Below, one piece after another: positions 53,131 through 63,020 of a DNA stretch of 64,000 nt. Under the pieces are notes generated by a model. The model was not told the origin of the DNA. It searched no databases and saw nothing but the letters and a program-made list of their open reading frames with translations. Origin of the DNA: Rhodobacterales bacterium (GTDB lineage: Bacteria; Pseudomonadota; Alphaproteobacteria; Rhizobiales; Stappiaceae); the NCBI GenBank assembly GCA_008107755.1, contig VIRH01000137.1:248001-312000 (forward strand), written 5' to 3'. Position numbers and translations under genes: made by a program. Numbering within the stretch: position 1 is the first letter of the stretch; every line of letters begins with the position of its first letter.

Positions 53131-53198
53131 TGGAAGGACGGAGACAGCGAAGCGACGGCCCATCCGAAAAGCCCGGCAAGATCGTTTTCCTTTCCATC

Positions 53199-53233
53199 GT
53201 CCTCCCGGACGCAGCGCAGCGGAGATCCGGGAC
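53199..53233. repeat. Short hairpin repeat (family C)
   Basis: CGTCCTCCCGGACGCAGCGC followed by AGCGGAGATCCGGGAC forms a hairpin by TCCCGGA pairing with TCCGGGA. It matches a common alphaproteobacterial intergenic repeat of this form and lies between two family A copies. Confidence 0.6.
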
Positions 53234-53329
53234 CGGTGAGCCCGAAAGCATGTGTCCTGAACCACGGCAAGGCTCGGCCCGGAGGTTCGCTGAGGCACCA
53301 CGCGAAACAATGCGTCCCAATCTTCACTG

Positions 53330-53436
53330 CCTCATCCTGAGGAGGACCGAAAGGTCCGTCTCGAAGGATGGGCGGCTTGTTCAGGCGCAGGCGGCACATC
53401 CTTCGAGACAGCGCTTCGCGCTTCCTCAGGATGAGG
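53330..53436. repeat. Dispersed palindromic repeat, family A copy 4
   Basis: CCTCATCCTGAGGAGGACCG and GCGCTTCCTCAGGATGAGG form the outer arms. It is nearly identical to the copy at 53024 (306 bp apart), including the TTGTTCAGGCGCA loop. It ends 30 bp before dnaE2 and may shape the 5' end of the dnaE2 message. Confidence 0.85.
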
Positions 53437-53466
53437 GGAGAAGGAGTGGCAACGGAGAGGAAGGCC

Positions 53467-56400
53467 ATGACCGCGCTTCCCTCCCCTGAGGCCTTCTTTC
53501 CCGAGCCTTCCGGCTATGCGGAACTGTGCGTGACGTCGAATTTCTCGTTCCTGCGCGGGGCGTCCCACCCCGAGGAGCTGGTGACGCGGGCGGCCTCGCT
53601 CGGGCTGGAGGCGATCGCGATTACGGATCGCAATTCGCTGGCCGGCGTCGTGCGGGCGTTTTCGGCGCTGAAGGAGCTGAAGCGGACACTGGCCGAGGGC
53701 ATCCGCATCCGGTCGCGCGGGCAGGTCGATGGCACCTCGCACACGGTCACGAACCCGGGGCCGGTCCTGACCGTCGAGCCGGGACCGAAACTGCCCCGGC
53801 TGGTCGTCGGTGCACGGCTGGTGCTGCAGGACAGCCCGGTGCATTTCATCGCCCTGCCGACCGACCGCGCGGCCTATGAAGGGCTCAGCCGGCTGCTGAC
53901 CCTCGGCAAGCGGCGGGCGGAGAAAGGCGACTGCCTGCTGACCTTTTCCGATCTGCTGCGCGCGGCGACCGGCCTCATCCTGATCGCCCTGCCCCAGGGC
54001 AGCCTCTGCGAGATCACGCATGATCATGTCCGGCGTCTGCGTCAGGAGGTGCCGGGGCATGTGTTTCTGGGGGCCGCGCCGCGCTATGACGGCTCCGATC
54101 AGGCCTGGTTCCGCGCCTGCGCGAGCGCTGCCCATTCGCTGGCCGCGCCCATGGTCGCCGTTGGCGATGTCATGATGCACCATGCCGGGCGGCGGCGGCT
54201 GGCCGATGTGCTGACATGCCTGCGCGAAGGCTGCACCATCGACGAGATCGGCACCCGCGCCCTGCCCAACGGCGAGCGGCGGCTGAAACCGGCGCGGGAC
54301 ATGGCGCGGCTCTACCGCAATCACCCGGCGGCGCTGCGCCGGACGCTGGAAATCGCGACCCGCTGCAGCTTCGACCTGTCGGAACTCTCCTACCAGTATC
54401 CGGACGAGATCACCGACGGCGAACCGGCTCATGACAAGCTGGAACGCCTGACCCGAGAGGGACTGGCCCGGCGCTATCCGGCCGGCGTTCCGGACCATGC
54501 GGCGGCATTGGCGGAAAAGGAACTGAAGCTGATCGCAAAGCTGAAATTCGCGGCCTATTTCCTGACCGTCCACGACATCATCCGCTTTGCCCGCAGCCAG
54601 CAGATCCTGTGTCAGGGCCGCGGGTCGGCGGCCAATTCCATCATCTGCTACGCGCTCGGCATCACCGATGTGGGGCCGGAGACGATCACCATGGTGTCCG
54701 AGCGCTTCATTTCCGAACACCGCGGCGAGCCGCCGGACATCGATGTCGATTTCGAGCACGAGCGGCGTGAGGAGGTGATCCAGTACGTCTATGAAAAATA
54801 CGGCCGCCACCGGGCCGGCCTCTGCGCGACGGTCATCCATTTCCGCTCCCGCGCGGCGATCCGCGAGGTGGGCAAGGTGATGGGTCTCAACGCCGATGTC
54901 ACCGCCGCCCTTGCCGGCCAGATCTGGGGCAGCTCCAGCCAGGGGCCGCAGGACGAGCGGGTGAAGGAACTGGGGCTCGATCTGTCGAACCGCCGGGTGC
55001 GGCAGACGATCGAGCTGATCCAGGAAATCATCGGCTTTCCCCGCCACCTCAGCCAGCATGTCGGCGGCTTCGTGATCACCCGCAACCGGCTGGACGAACT
55101 TTGCCCGATCGAGAACGCGGCCATGGAAAACCGCACGGTGATCGAGTGGGACAAGGACGACATCGACGCCCTCGGCATTCTCAAGGTCGATCTTCTCAGC
55201 CTCGGCATGCTGACCTGCATCCGCAAGTGCTTCGAGCTGATCGGCACCCACCACGGCAAGCAGCTGACGCTTGCCAGCGTGCCCCAGCGCGACACGCCGA
55301 CCTATGACATGCTGTGCCGGGCCGATGCCATCGGCGTCTTCCAGGTGGAAAGCCGGGCGCAGATGAACTTCCTGCCGCGCATGCGCCCGCGCCAGTTCTA
55401 CGACCTCGTCATCGAGGTTGCGATCGTGCGGCCGGGACCGATCCAGGGCGGCATGGTGCATCCCTATATCAACCGCCGCCAGGGGCGGGAGAAGGTCGTC
55501 TTTCCCTCGAAGGAACTGGAGGAGGTGCTGGGCAAGACGCTGGGCGTGCCGCTGTTTCAGGAACAGGCCATGCAGATCGCCGTGGTCGCCGCCGGCTTTA
55601 CCCCGTCGGACGCCGACAAGCTGCGCCGGTCCATGGCGACCTTCCGGCGCATGGGCACCATCCACCAGCTGCGCGACACCTTCATCTCCGGCATGATCGA
55701 GCGCGGCTACGAGCAGGCCTTCGCCGAGAACTGCTTCAGCCAGATCGAGGGCTTCGGCGAATACGGCTTTCCCGAAAGCCACGCGGCGGCCTTCGCCCTG
55801 CTGGCCTATGTCTCGGCCTATCTGAAATGCCATTATCCGGCGGAATTCGCCTGTGCGCTTCTCAATGCCCAGCCGATGGGCTTCTACGCCCCGGCGCAGA
55901 TCGTACGCGACGCGCGCGAGCATCAGGTCGAGGTGCGCCCGGTCTGCGTCAACACCAGCCTGTGGGACAACGTCCTGGAGCGGCGCGGCGACGGGGCGCT
56001 GGCCCTGCGGCTCGGCTTCCGCCAGATCAAGGGCCTCAAGGAAGAGGACGCGGACTGGATCGTGGCGGCGCGCGGCAACGGCTATCCGGACCCGGAAACC
56101 CTGTGGCTGCGCACCGGCGTTCCGCCGGCGACGCTGGAGCGGCTGGCCGAGGCCGACGCCTTTGCCGGCATGGGGCTCAGCCGGCGGGCCGCCCTGTGGC
56201 AGGTCAAGACCATCCGCTCGCCGAAGCCGCTGCCGCTCTTCAACGATCCCATCGACGGCGAGGCGATCTTCGAGCCGGACGTGAGCCTGCCGCCCATGCA
56301 TCTCGGCCAGGAGGTGGTGGAGGATTACCTTGCGACTAGGCTGACCCTGCGCGCCCACCCGATGGAGCTGCTGCGCCCGCATATCCCGGGCCTGACGGCC

Positions 56401-56838
56401 CATGACCGGCTGATCCACCTGACGCCCCGCGAGGCCCGGCGCGTCAGCGTCTGCGGTCTCGTCATCACCCGTCAGCGGCCGGGCACGGCCTCCGGCGTCA
56501 TCTTCCTGACGCTGGAGGACGAGACGGGCGTGTCGAATATCGTCGTCTGGCCCAAGATGTACGAAAAATTCCGCCCCGCCGTCCTCGGCGGCCGGCTGTT
56601 AAAGGTCACCGGACGGCTGGAGCGCGAGGGCCCGGTCGTGCACCTGATCGCCGATCATATCGAGGACTGCTCGGTGAAACTCTCCCTTCTCGGCCATCCG
56701 AACGACAGCGTTCTGGGCGAAACGACGGCCAAGACCGACGACGTCCCCGTCCACCTCAGATCCTCTGCCCCAGCCCCCCGCGCCATGCACCCGCGCGACC
56801 AGGCAAAGAAGCTGTTCCCGAGCCGGGATTTTCATTGA
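53467..56838 (+). CDS. dnaE2: Error-prone DNA polymerase DnaE2 (ImuC)
   Basis: This 1123-aa C-family polymerase has an N-terminal PHP domain (YAELCVTSNFSFLRGASHPEELV), the catalytic Asp pair in PPDIDVDFEHERREEVI, a third catalytic region in ILKVDLLSLGMLTCI, and a C-terminal OB fold (SGVIFLTLEDETGVSNIVVW). It lacks the extended C-terminus of replicative DnaE1. With ImuA/ImuB it carries out mutagenic lesion bypass under SOS control. GAGAGGAAGG precedes ATG 53467. It is separated from imuB by 771 bp of repeats instead of being directly adjacent. Confidence 0.95.
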   Translation: MTALPSPEAFFPEPSGYAELCVTSNFSFLRGASHPEELVTRAASLGLEAIAITDRNSLAGVVRAFSALKELKRTLAEGIRIRSRGQVDGTSHTVTNPGPVLTVEPGPKLPRLVVGARLVLQDSPVHFIALPTDRAAYEGLSRLLTLGKRRAEKGDCLLTFSDLLRAATGLILIALPQGSLCEITHDHVRRLRQEVPGHVFLGAAPRYDGSDQAWFRACASAAHSLAAPMVAVGDVMMHHAGRRRLADVLTCLREGCTIDEIGTRALPNGERRLKPARDMARLYRNHPAALRRTLEIATRCSFDLSELSYQYPDEITDGEPAHDKLERLTREGLARRYPAGVPDHAAALAEKELKLIAKLKFAAYFLTVHDIIRFARSQQILCQGRGSAANSIICYALGITDVGPETITMVSERFISEHRGEPPDIDVDFEHERREEVIQYVYEKYGRHRAGLCATVIHFRSRAAIREVGKVMGLNADVTAALAGQIWGSSSQGPQDERVKELGLDLSNRRVRQTIELIQEIIGFPRHLSQHVGGFVITRNRLDELCPIENAAMENRTVIEWDKDDIDALGILKVDLLSLGMLTCIRKCFELIGTHHGKQLTLASVPQRDTPTYDMLCRADAIGVFQVESRAQMNFLPRMRPRQFYDLVIEVAIVRPGPIQGGMVHPYINRRQGREKVVFPSKELEEVLGKTLGVPLFQEQAMQIAVVAAGFTPSDADKLRRSMATFRRMGTIHQLRDTFISGMIERGYEQAFAENCFSQIEGFGEYGFPESHAAAFALLAYVSAYLKCHYPAEFACALLNAQPMGFYAPAQIVRDAREHQVEVRPVCVNTSLWDNVLERRGDGALALRLGFRQIKGLKEEDADWIVAARGNGYPDPETLWLRTGVPPATLERLAEADAFAGMGLSRRAALWQVKTIRSPKPLPLFNDPIDGEAIFEPDVSLPPMHLGQEVVEDYLATRLTLRAHPMELLRPHIPGLTAHDRLIHLTPREARRVSVCGLVITRQRPGTASGVIFLTLEDETGVSNIVVWPKMYEKFRPAVLGGRLLKVTGRLEREGPVVHLIADHIEDCSVKLSLLGHPNDSVLGETTAKTDDVPVHLRSSAPAPRAMHPRDQAKKLFPSRDFH

Positions 56839-57217
56839 GCGCATGGGAGACGGACGCGTGTGGCAATGGCCGGCTTGGGCCAGGAACGCACTGGCAAGTT
56901 CTGTCCGCAAAGTCATCGAGGCAGACATTCTTGCAGCGCTACCTCACTGTCACTTTCGGCCCGGAGCTGCCATAGGGCACGGTCTCAAATAATGTCGGCT
57001 TCGTGCCGCCCATTCAGCCGTCCGACCGTTTTTGCAACTTTCTAATAGCAGACACTGGCGGCGGTCCGAGCGAGTCGTCAGCAGTGCGCCGTTTGTCAGA
57101 ACGCTGCGCGCACAACTAACCGTTGAAGCTTTTTTAGGCGGCCCTATACTGCACCAATGACATTTGTTTATTGCAGTTGGGCACTCGCGGAACGCAACTT
57201 GCCAGAGTGGGGGGGGC
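56839..57217. other. Intergenic region before the large PNP-STAND gene
   Basis: These 379 bp contain no recognisable gene, repeat or terminator. Base composition shifts from GC-rich at the dnaE2 end to more mixed near the next gene, consistent with a boundary of transferred DNA. The last bases include a G-rich tract (GAGTGGGGGGGGC) before ATG 57218 that may act as the ribosome site. Confidence 0.4.
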
Positions 57218-60200
57218 ATGTTTGAGTCCGCAGAAAAGCTTCTGAGCGACGCCGAAGCACGGGGCATGAGGAAGGCGCTGATCATCACAGCGCTGCCGCT
57301 GGAGCTTGCCGCTGTCAGAGCGCGCCTAAATCATCTCGGCTCCGTCATGACGGTCAACCAAGATGCTGTGTTCGAGTTCGAGCAATTCAGCGCCTCGGGT
57401 CAGGAATGGCTCGTGGTGACGGGTGAAAGCGGCGCTGAAGTTTTGCCTGCGGGCATTTTCGTCAAAAACGCCATTCAGGAATTCGGCCCATTCGAGGTCA
57501 TCTTCTTCGTGGGTGTTGCTGCCACACGCAAACCCGACGACGCACCGGTAGGTTCGGTGATGGCATCACGCCACGTTTATCTCGCCGAAGTCGGCAAATA
57601 CAAGGAAGGGAAATTTCAGGCACGTTCGCGCATGCTACATGCCAATCCTGTGCTTCAAGCCCTCGCGCAGAAGGTCGCTCGCGATGCGAAGTGGCAGGCA
57701 CGAATTGTGCCTCCCTATGCCAACACGAGTCCGGGTGAGGAGAACTATCCTGAGCCCTTCCCGCCAGGCGCTGTCGTTTGCCCTATCGTTTCAATAAATT
57801 CGGTTTCAGCGGATCCTGACTCTGCACTTGAGGAGCATATTTCGCAAACCTATCAGGATGCGACAGGCCTAGAGATGGAAGGGTATGGCGCGCTGTTCGC
57901 TGCCGAGCGGGAACTCACGCCTTGTATAGTCATTCGCGGCGTTTCCGACGATCGCGAGCACAAGGAGCAGAAGCTCGACAAGATACACCAGCCGATAGCG
58001 GCTGGGCACGCCACGGCATTCGCCCTAGAGCTTCTTAATGTGTGGAGCCTAACGCAAGAGTCTCCACCACTGTATGCCCAGACAATTGTTACGCCAACCA
58101 ATCCACCAGCCGCACCAACACCGGTTAACCCCGAAGAGAATGCCGAGCGCATTGAGGTCGTGGAGCACTTGCCGGGGTCTGCAGCAGACTATCCTGCGGA
58201 ACGCCTCGATCAACTGCTTGCGGCGTTCCGCAATGCATCTGAAGACGAAACAGCGCAGATCGTCGGCACGGAAGAGGGCTCCTTCCACCTCTTCATCAGT
58301 ATGCTCAAGTCCAGATGGGACCAGTTGAATCCAAGTGAGTTCGCCAATGCGCTGGAAGAGCGCTCTGCTGTACGAGTGTTTGGCGTCAGTACGGTGGAAG
58401 AATTCCGAAGCGCGGACGAAATCGGAGCAAAGCTTCTCGCGGCCTCACAGCCGCTTTTAAACTGGCCGCAGACGCTGCCAGATGGAACATCTATCACACG
58501 GCCAGAACTCACGACATTGATCGATGCGATAGACGGCCATGATACAACGGCAATGGTTCTTCTAGGAAAGCCCGGGTCCGGCAAAACATCCTTGCTGGCC
58601 AAGCTGGCCGATAATCTCAAGGCGAATGGCGTTCCATTTTTGGCGATCAAAGCTGACCTGTTGGATGCATCTGTAAAATCCGAAGAGGATTTGCGCGCCG
58701 GTCTCGCGCTGTCCTCTCTTCCTTCCACGATGCTTACCGAGCTCGCCCAAATTAGGCCCGTCGTTTTAATTATTGATCAGCTAGACGCTCTAGCGGGCTA
58801 TCTCGACCTGAAGACTGGGCGCTTAAGCGTCCTCTTGAACCTGGTTCGGCAACTTGCGTCGGCGCGTAATATCAAAATTGTTCTCTCCGCGAGAACGTTT
58901 GAGTACGAACACGACGCGCGCCTGAAGAGCGTACAAGCCTCTAGCCTCAACCTTGAGCTTCCAGCGTGGAGCGAAATCGAAAAACTTCTGAAGGAAAAGG
59001 GAATCAATGCGGCCGCATGGCCCGCCGATGCACAGGACCTCCTGCGTACACCGCAGCAACTAGCGACTTTCCTGAAGCTTCCCAACTCCTCCCAGAAGGA
59101 GCCGTTCCTCAAATATCAGTCGCTGCTTGAAGTGCTTTGGCAAGAACGGCTGCTGAAAGCTCCAAACGGTCCCGAAGTGGTGAAACTGGCAAGCAGGATC
59201 GCCGAGGACATGGCGGAGAAAGAAATTCTTTGGGTTAGTCGCGCGCGCTACGACGACCGTGTGCAAGAGATGGAGATTTTACTCGCAAACGCGATTCTAA
59301 GCACGCCTCCAGAAACGCCCGCGAGCATAGGGTTTTCTCACCAGACAGTGTTCGAATATGCCCTCGCACGTCTGTTTGCACAGAATCCCGGAGAATTGAC
59401 CGCCTATGTACTAAGCCGCGAAGGATCGCTTTTTGTTCGTCCGAAACTTTGGGCCAGCCTGACCTATCTGCGCGCGGTTGAACTCCCAACCTATGAGGGA
59501 GAAATCAAGAACCTCTGGGATTGTGGAAAACTTCGCGACCACCTAAAGCTGCTCTTGGTTGAGTTTATCGGACAACAGATGAAACCGACGGAAGTAGAGG
59601 CCGTCATACTTGGCGAAGCGCTGTCCTCTCCAGCGCAAAGACGGATCGCGCTGCAATCCATTTCTGAGAGCCCGGGGTGGTTCCAACGCCTGAAGAACAC
59701 ACACATCACTTACGTGATGAAAGACCCCGCTGAGGCAGGCTTAGCTGTTCCAATCCTCATGCGTGCAGGGGCCGTAGAGGATGTCATCGGACTCATCGAA
59801 GAACACTGGCTGCCGGACCAGCAGTTTGACACATACTCTTGGTTTGTCCTCGAAGAAGCGAGCCCATGGTCAGAACGGCACCTAGAGGCAGCAAAAAGAA
59901 TCATTGACCGAACTAACATCGCACCGTTTGCATTCGATGGCCTGCTGATGACGGTCGGAGCCGAAACACCAGAATATGCAATCAAACTCGCTGCGCACAG
60001 GCTGACAGCAAAACTTTCGGAAGCGAGCACTGAGGCCGAACGTCGGGCGGCATTGCCTGAGGCGCAGGACGAGCAAAACAGGATCGTGTCGTCCCTTCAA
60101 ACGCCCTTTAATGCTTTGGAGAGAATCGCTGAAGAGGGTGACGGATGGGACGCCCTTGAAGCGCTTGCAAAGGCAATGCCTGAGGTGTTTCTGCGCGAGG

Positions 60201-62419
60201 TCTGGCCTTGGTTTCACAATCTCCTGGAACTTCTCCGAAGATATGAGAAAGGCAAAGCGACCAGACGCTTTCCGGTATGGGGGCCAGATCTTCGATTTGA
60301 AGAGGAAGGAACGCTAGGCCTGCCAGAGCGTCCGATCTTGGGAGCACTTCGTGTCGCCCTCGAAACACTAGCTGCCGCAGAAGGCAATGGGTTCATTGAT
60401 TGGCTCGCCATTCATGGTTCCGAGAACGCAGAGCCTGCGCAGCGGCTTTTTGCAAACGCGCTCGCTGTGGAAGCAGAACGCTACGCATCCAGGTCACTTG
60501 ATTTCCTCCTACAAGATCAACGGCGCTTCCACCTTGGTAATATCGAAGACCTATCAGGAACCTCTAAGCGCCTGGTGCGGAGGGCATCACCCTTCTGGAC
60601 GGATGCCGAATTGGCACAATTCATAGAGTCGGTGCGCGCCTATACCCCAAAGTCCGAAACAGATTTTGACGTTTCCCTGCGCAAATACGGTATCCGCGAT
60701 GCAGCCAAACTGAGGCTTGAACTGCTCGAGGAACTACCCAAGGATCGTTTATCAAAAGACACCTTAAGAATCATAGCCGAAGAGCAGCGGCGGTTTGGTG
60801 ATTATAAACGAGGCTCTACATTTAGCGGCGTGATGTCTATTGGATCACCGATGTCGTCCCAGGAAATCAGTCTTGCAAGTGATGACGACGTCATAAACGC
60901 CTTCAACGAATTGCCTGATTCCACTGGTTGGGACAATCCAAAAACATGGGAGAAGGGCGGCAACATCCAGCTTTCCCGTGCTTTGGCGGAGTACGCGAAG
61001 ACCGATCCTGAGCGTGTTGTTGACCTGTTGCACAAGCTCACACCAGAAACAGGTAGCCGGGCGGCGGGCTATGCGCTCGATACGATGGCAGAGCAGGTCG
61101 ATCCCAACCTTATCATCAAAACGCTAGCGGACCTCGACGATCGGGGTTTTGGCGGGGAGGAGTTTCGCGGCAATTCCGCAAGGGCAATAGAGCGATTGAT
61201 CCGCCGTGACGTTGCGATCGATGACATCACATTAGACCGGCTGATAAGTTGGCTCGCTCCGCCAACGCAAGTCGAGCAGGAAGAACCAGATGAAGATGAC
61301 GATCTTCTTGCCGAAGTCATAGGCGAAGCAAGCGGGGCGGACAAGAGCGAGATCGTTCAAAGCATCCTGTGGGGTATGGGAGGCGGGTCGACGTTGCCTC
61401 ATGGGAACTATCCCATCCTCGAATCCATCGTCCGAGTTTTGCTCGGTCGGCGCGATCCCGAACAAGCACTTGTGATCCTGAGCAAGCACTTGGAAATGGA
61501 CGAAGAAGAGCGCGTCTGGTCAGCGCTTATCAGGTTCTTCCGGTATCTGGTGCCCCAAAACACCGCGCAGCTGTCCACATTTTTGACGAAGCTCTATGAG
61601 AAATACCCAAATCTCGCTCATACCCGCGAAACCGCTATCAGCTTCGCCTATCTGCACTGGAACATTCCCGACTTCATCCATCAAATGATGGAAAACTGGA
61701 AGGCGATGCCTCAGCCGCGGATCCAACAAGCCTTTGGTGAGATTACTACCCTTGTATGGCTCATGCAGCCCGAACTCACCTGGACAAATCCACTGATTGA
61801 ACACATTGTCACTTCCGCGCCTGTACAGGCGCGCACAGGCGCGGCCTACGCTTGCATAAATGTCTGGTCTGACATCGGCAAAACGGAACGGCCAGCCGAT
61901 CTGCTTATCCGCATCCTTGCGCTCCATGAGGAAGAGCCGTGGGTTGTTGTCATGGACATCTTCCGGCTCGTTGACGAAATCGAACCAACGCCAGATTGGA
62001 CCCGTCTGCTTGAAGTCATCGCGGACGAAATTCCGCGCCAGAAGACTGTCTATCCAGCCTTCGTAGTAGAAAGGCTTCAGACTTTGCTGCCACATGAGGC
62101 GAGCCTTGTTGCCCGCTTAGCGCTTGCTCTCACTGAAAAATGGAAAGCTGAGCTTGCGGATATGACGACGGACACTGCCTTAGCCGCACCCGAGCTCGTC
62201 GATCTAGCTATCACGCTTCACCGGCTTTCGGCAGATACACGAGACGATGGGATAAGGCTTTTTGAACAGCTTCTTTACCTAAACGCTTACACTGCAAGGG
62301 ACACCCTCAATCAAATTGACAATCGCTTTGCTGATCGAGGCTCGGTACCAGCCAGGCGACGTTTGCCGCGCCGGAGCAGAAAGGGCGGTCGTAAGGCGCG
62401 GCGGGCTGCCGCTGCATAG
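57218..62419 (+). CDS. PNP-like nucleosidase + STAND NTPase + helical-repeat protein, putative NLR-like anti-phage protein (1733 aa)
   Basis: Residues ~15-280 match the purine nucleoside phosphorylase/MTA-SAH nucleosidase fold: KALIITALPLELAAV, a VVTGES strand, FVGVAATRK, active-site GLEMEGYGA (Glu219, Met220, Glu221) and VIRGVSDD (catalytic-type Asp244). Residues ~440-720 are a STAND P-loop NTPase: Walker A GKPGSGKTSLL (~450), Walker B VVLIIDQLDAL (Asp520), sensor IVLSARTFEYEHD and the family FSHQTVFEYALARLF (~706). The remaining ~1000 residues look like alpha-helical HEAT/TPR-type repeats and end in a basic tail. Nucleosidase domains of this fold are known as ATP-cleaving immune effectors in several defence systems, and STAND proteins as sensors. 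Single gene, AT-richer than neighbours. Anti-phage function and ATP as substrate are inference. Confidence 0.8.
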   Translation: MFESAEKLLSDAEARGMRKALIITALPLELAAVRARLNHLGSVMTVNQDAVFEFEQFSASGQEWLVVTGESGAEVLPAGIFVKNAIQEFGPFEVIFFVGVAATRKPDDAPVGSVMASRHVYLAEVGKYKEGKFQARSRMLHANPVLQALAQKVARDAKWQARIVPPYANTSPGEENYPEPFPPGAVVCPIVSINSVSADPDSALEEHISQTYQDATGLEMEGYGALFAAERELTPCIVIRGVSDDREHKEQKLDKIHQPIAAGHATAFALELLNVWSLTQESPPLYAQTIVTPTNPPAAPTPVNPEENAERIEVVEHLPGSAADYPAERLDQLLAAFRNASEDETAQIVGTEEGSFHLFISMLKSRWDQLNPSEFANALEERSAVRVFGVSTVEEFRSADEIGAKLLAASQPLLNWPQTLPDGTSITRPELTTLIDAIDGHDTTAMVLLGKPGSGKTSLLAKLADNLKANGVPFLAIKADLLDASVKSEEDLRAGLALSSLPSTMLTELAQIRPVVLIIDQLDALAGYLDLKTGRLSVLLNLVRQLASARNIKIVLSARTFEYEHDARLKSVQASSLNLELPAWSEIEKLLKEKGINAAAWPADAQDLLRTPQQLATFLKLPNSSQKEPFLKYQSLLEVLWQERLLKAPNGPEVVKLASRIAEDMAEKEILWVSRARYDDRVQEMEILLANAILSTPPETPASIGFSHQTVFEYALARLFAQNPGELTAYVLSREGSLFVRPKLWASLTYLRAVELPTYEGEIKNLWDCGKLRDHLKLLLVEFIGQQMKPTEVEAVILGEALSSPAQRRIALQSISESPGWFQRLKNTHITYVMKDPAEAGLAVPILMRAGAVEDVIGLIEEHWLPDQQFDTYSWFVLEEASPWSERHLEAAKRIIDRTNIAPFAFDGLLMTVGAETPEYAIKLAAHRLTAKLSEASTEAERRAALPEAQDEQNRIVSSLQTPFNALERIAEEGDGWDALEALAKAMPEVFLREVWPWFHNLLELLRRYEKGKATRRFPVWGPDLRFEEEGTLGLPERPILGALRVALETLAAAEGNGFIDWLAIHGSENAEPAQRLFANALAVEAERYASRSLDFLLQDQRRFHLGNIEDLSGTSKRLVRRASPFWTDAELAQFIESVRAYTPKSETDFDVSLRKYGIRDAAKLRLELLEELPKDRLSKDTLRIIAEEQRRFGDYKRGSTFSGVMSIGSPMSSQEISLASDDDVINAFNELPDSTGWDNPKTWEKGGNIQLSRALAEYAKTDPERVVDLLHKLTPETGSRAAGYALDTMAEQVDPNLIIKTLADLDDRGFGGEEFRGNSARAIERLIRRDVAIDDITLDRLISWLAPPTQVEQEEPDEDDDLLAEVIGEASGADKSEIVQSILWGMGGGSTLPHGNYPILESIVRVLLGRRDPEQALVILSKHLEMDEEERVWSALIRFFRYLVPQNTAQLSTFLTKLYEKYPNLAHTRETAISFAYLHWNIPDFIHQMMENWKAMPQPRIQQAFGEITTLVWLMQPELTWTNPLIEHIVTSAPVQARTGAAYACINVWSDIGKTERPADLLIRILALHEEEPWVVVMDIFRLVDEIEPTPDWTRLLEVIADEIPRQKTVYPAFVVERLQTLLPHEASLVARLALALTEKWKAELADMTTDTALAAPELVDLAITLHRLSADTRDDGIRLFEQLLYLNAYTARDTLNQIDNRFADRGSVPARRRLPRRSRKGGRKARRAAAA

Positions 62420-63020
62420 CTCCGAACAAAAGCTGTTTGACTACTTCTGGCTCCAAACCCTACTCCAGCTTCTAGGTTCGATGAACGGCAGCTTTTCAAC
62501 TGGTTCGGCTGAAAGTGGTCTGGCCACCACCCGGCCCCATTCCTGTCATTCGTTCGAGCCGCAACAAACGTCCGCTTCCCGCCCATTGCTGCCGTTCAAC
62601 CGCTGATAGGGTGCTGTGAGGCAGACCGCAGGAGCCGCGATTTGTTGCTGCCGAGAAGACGGTTGCCACTAGATGCCGGTCGTGCGGGACAAACCCGCCG
62701 TTCCTTTCAGCCGTATCAGGAAAGTGATGGCGTCACGCTTCAGGATGACCGAGCGAGTGCTTGAGAGCTGGCGTTCGACGCAGTGCGATCACTGCGGTGC
62801 GCCACCGGAATGGTTGCGCCGCCCACTCTTGGCAGCGCTGACTGCGTGTGAAACGCCATCACACCCAGGCGCGAGGAATGGCAGCGGACCTGGGGATCGG
62901 CCGCCATTCCTGACGAGAGATTGATGGTTCGCGTCGCCCCTCGCGAACCTGAAATCGCTCATGAGAGCGTACGACTTAGAACGGCTCGTGTTCCGAGCCG
63001 GTGTTTGGCGGCGGTGCCGG
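62420..63020. other. Intergenic region after the PNP-STAND gene
   Basis: This 601-bp stretch has no convincing gene. A short open frame at 62673-62924 has a CxxC but poor coding character and no ribosome site. A hairpin lies near its right end. No integrase remnant or direct repeat was recognised. Confidence 0.4.
62982..63000 (-). terminator. Hairpin downstream of the CocE-like gene
   Basis: CGGCTCG (62982-62988) pairs with CGAGCCG (62994-63000) around a 5-nt loop. On the minus strand it lies just past the stop of the hydrolase gene and is followed by TTCT only, so termination efficiency is uncertain. Confidence 0.5.

Noticed and set aside
53332..56418. 1028-codon open frame on the minus strand opposite dnaE2
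   Set aside because: It is a high-GC antisense frame of a clearly coding polymerase gene. Its residue composition (His/Arg/Gln-rich) has no domain pattern.
62673..62924. Short plus-strand frame after the PNP-STAND gene with a CxxC
   Set aside because: There is no ribosome site, composition is atypical, and no partner or motif supports coding.
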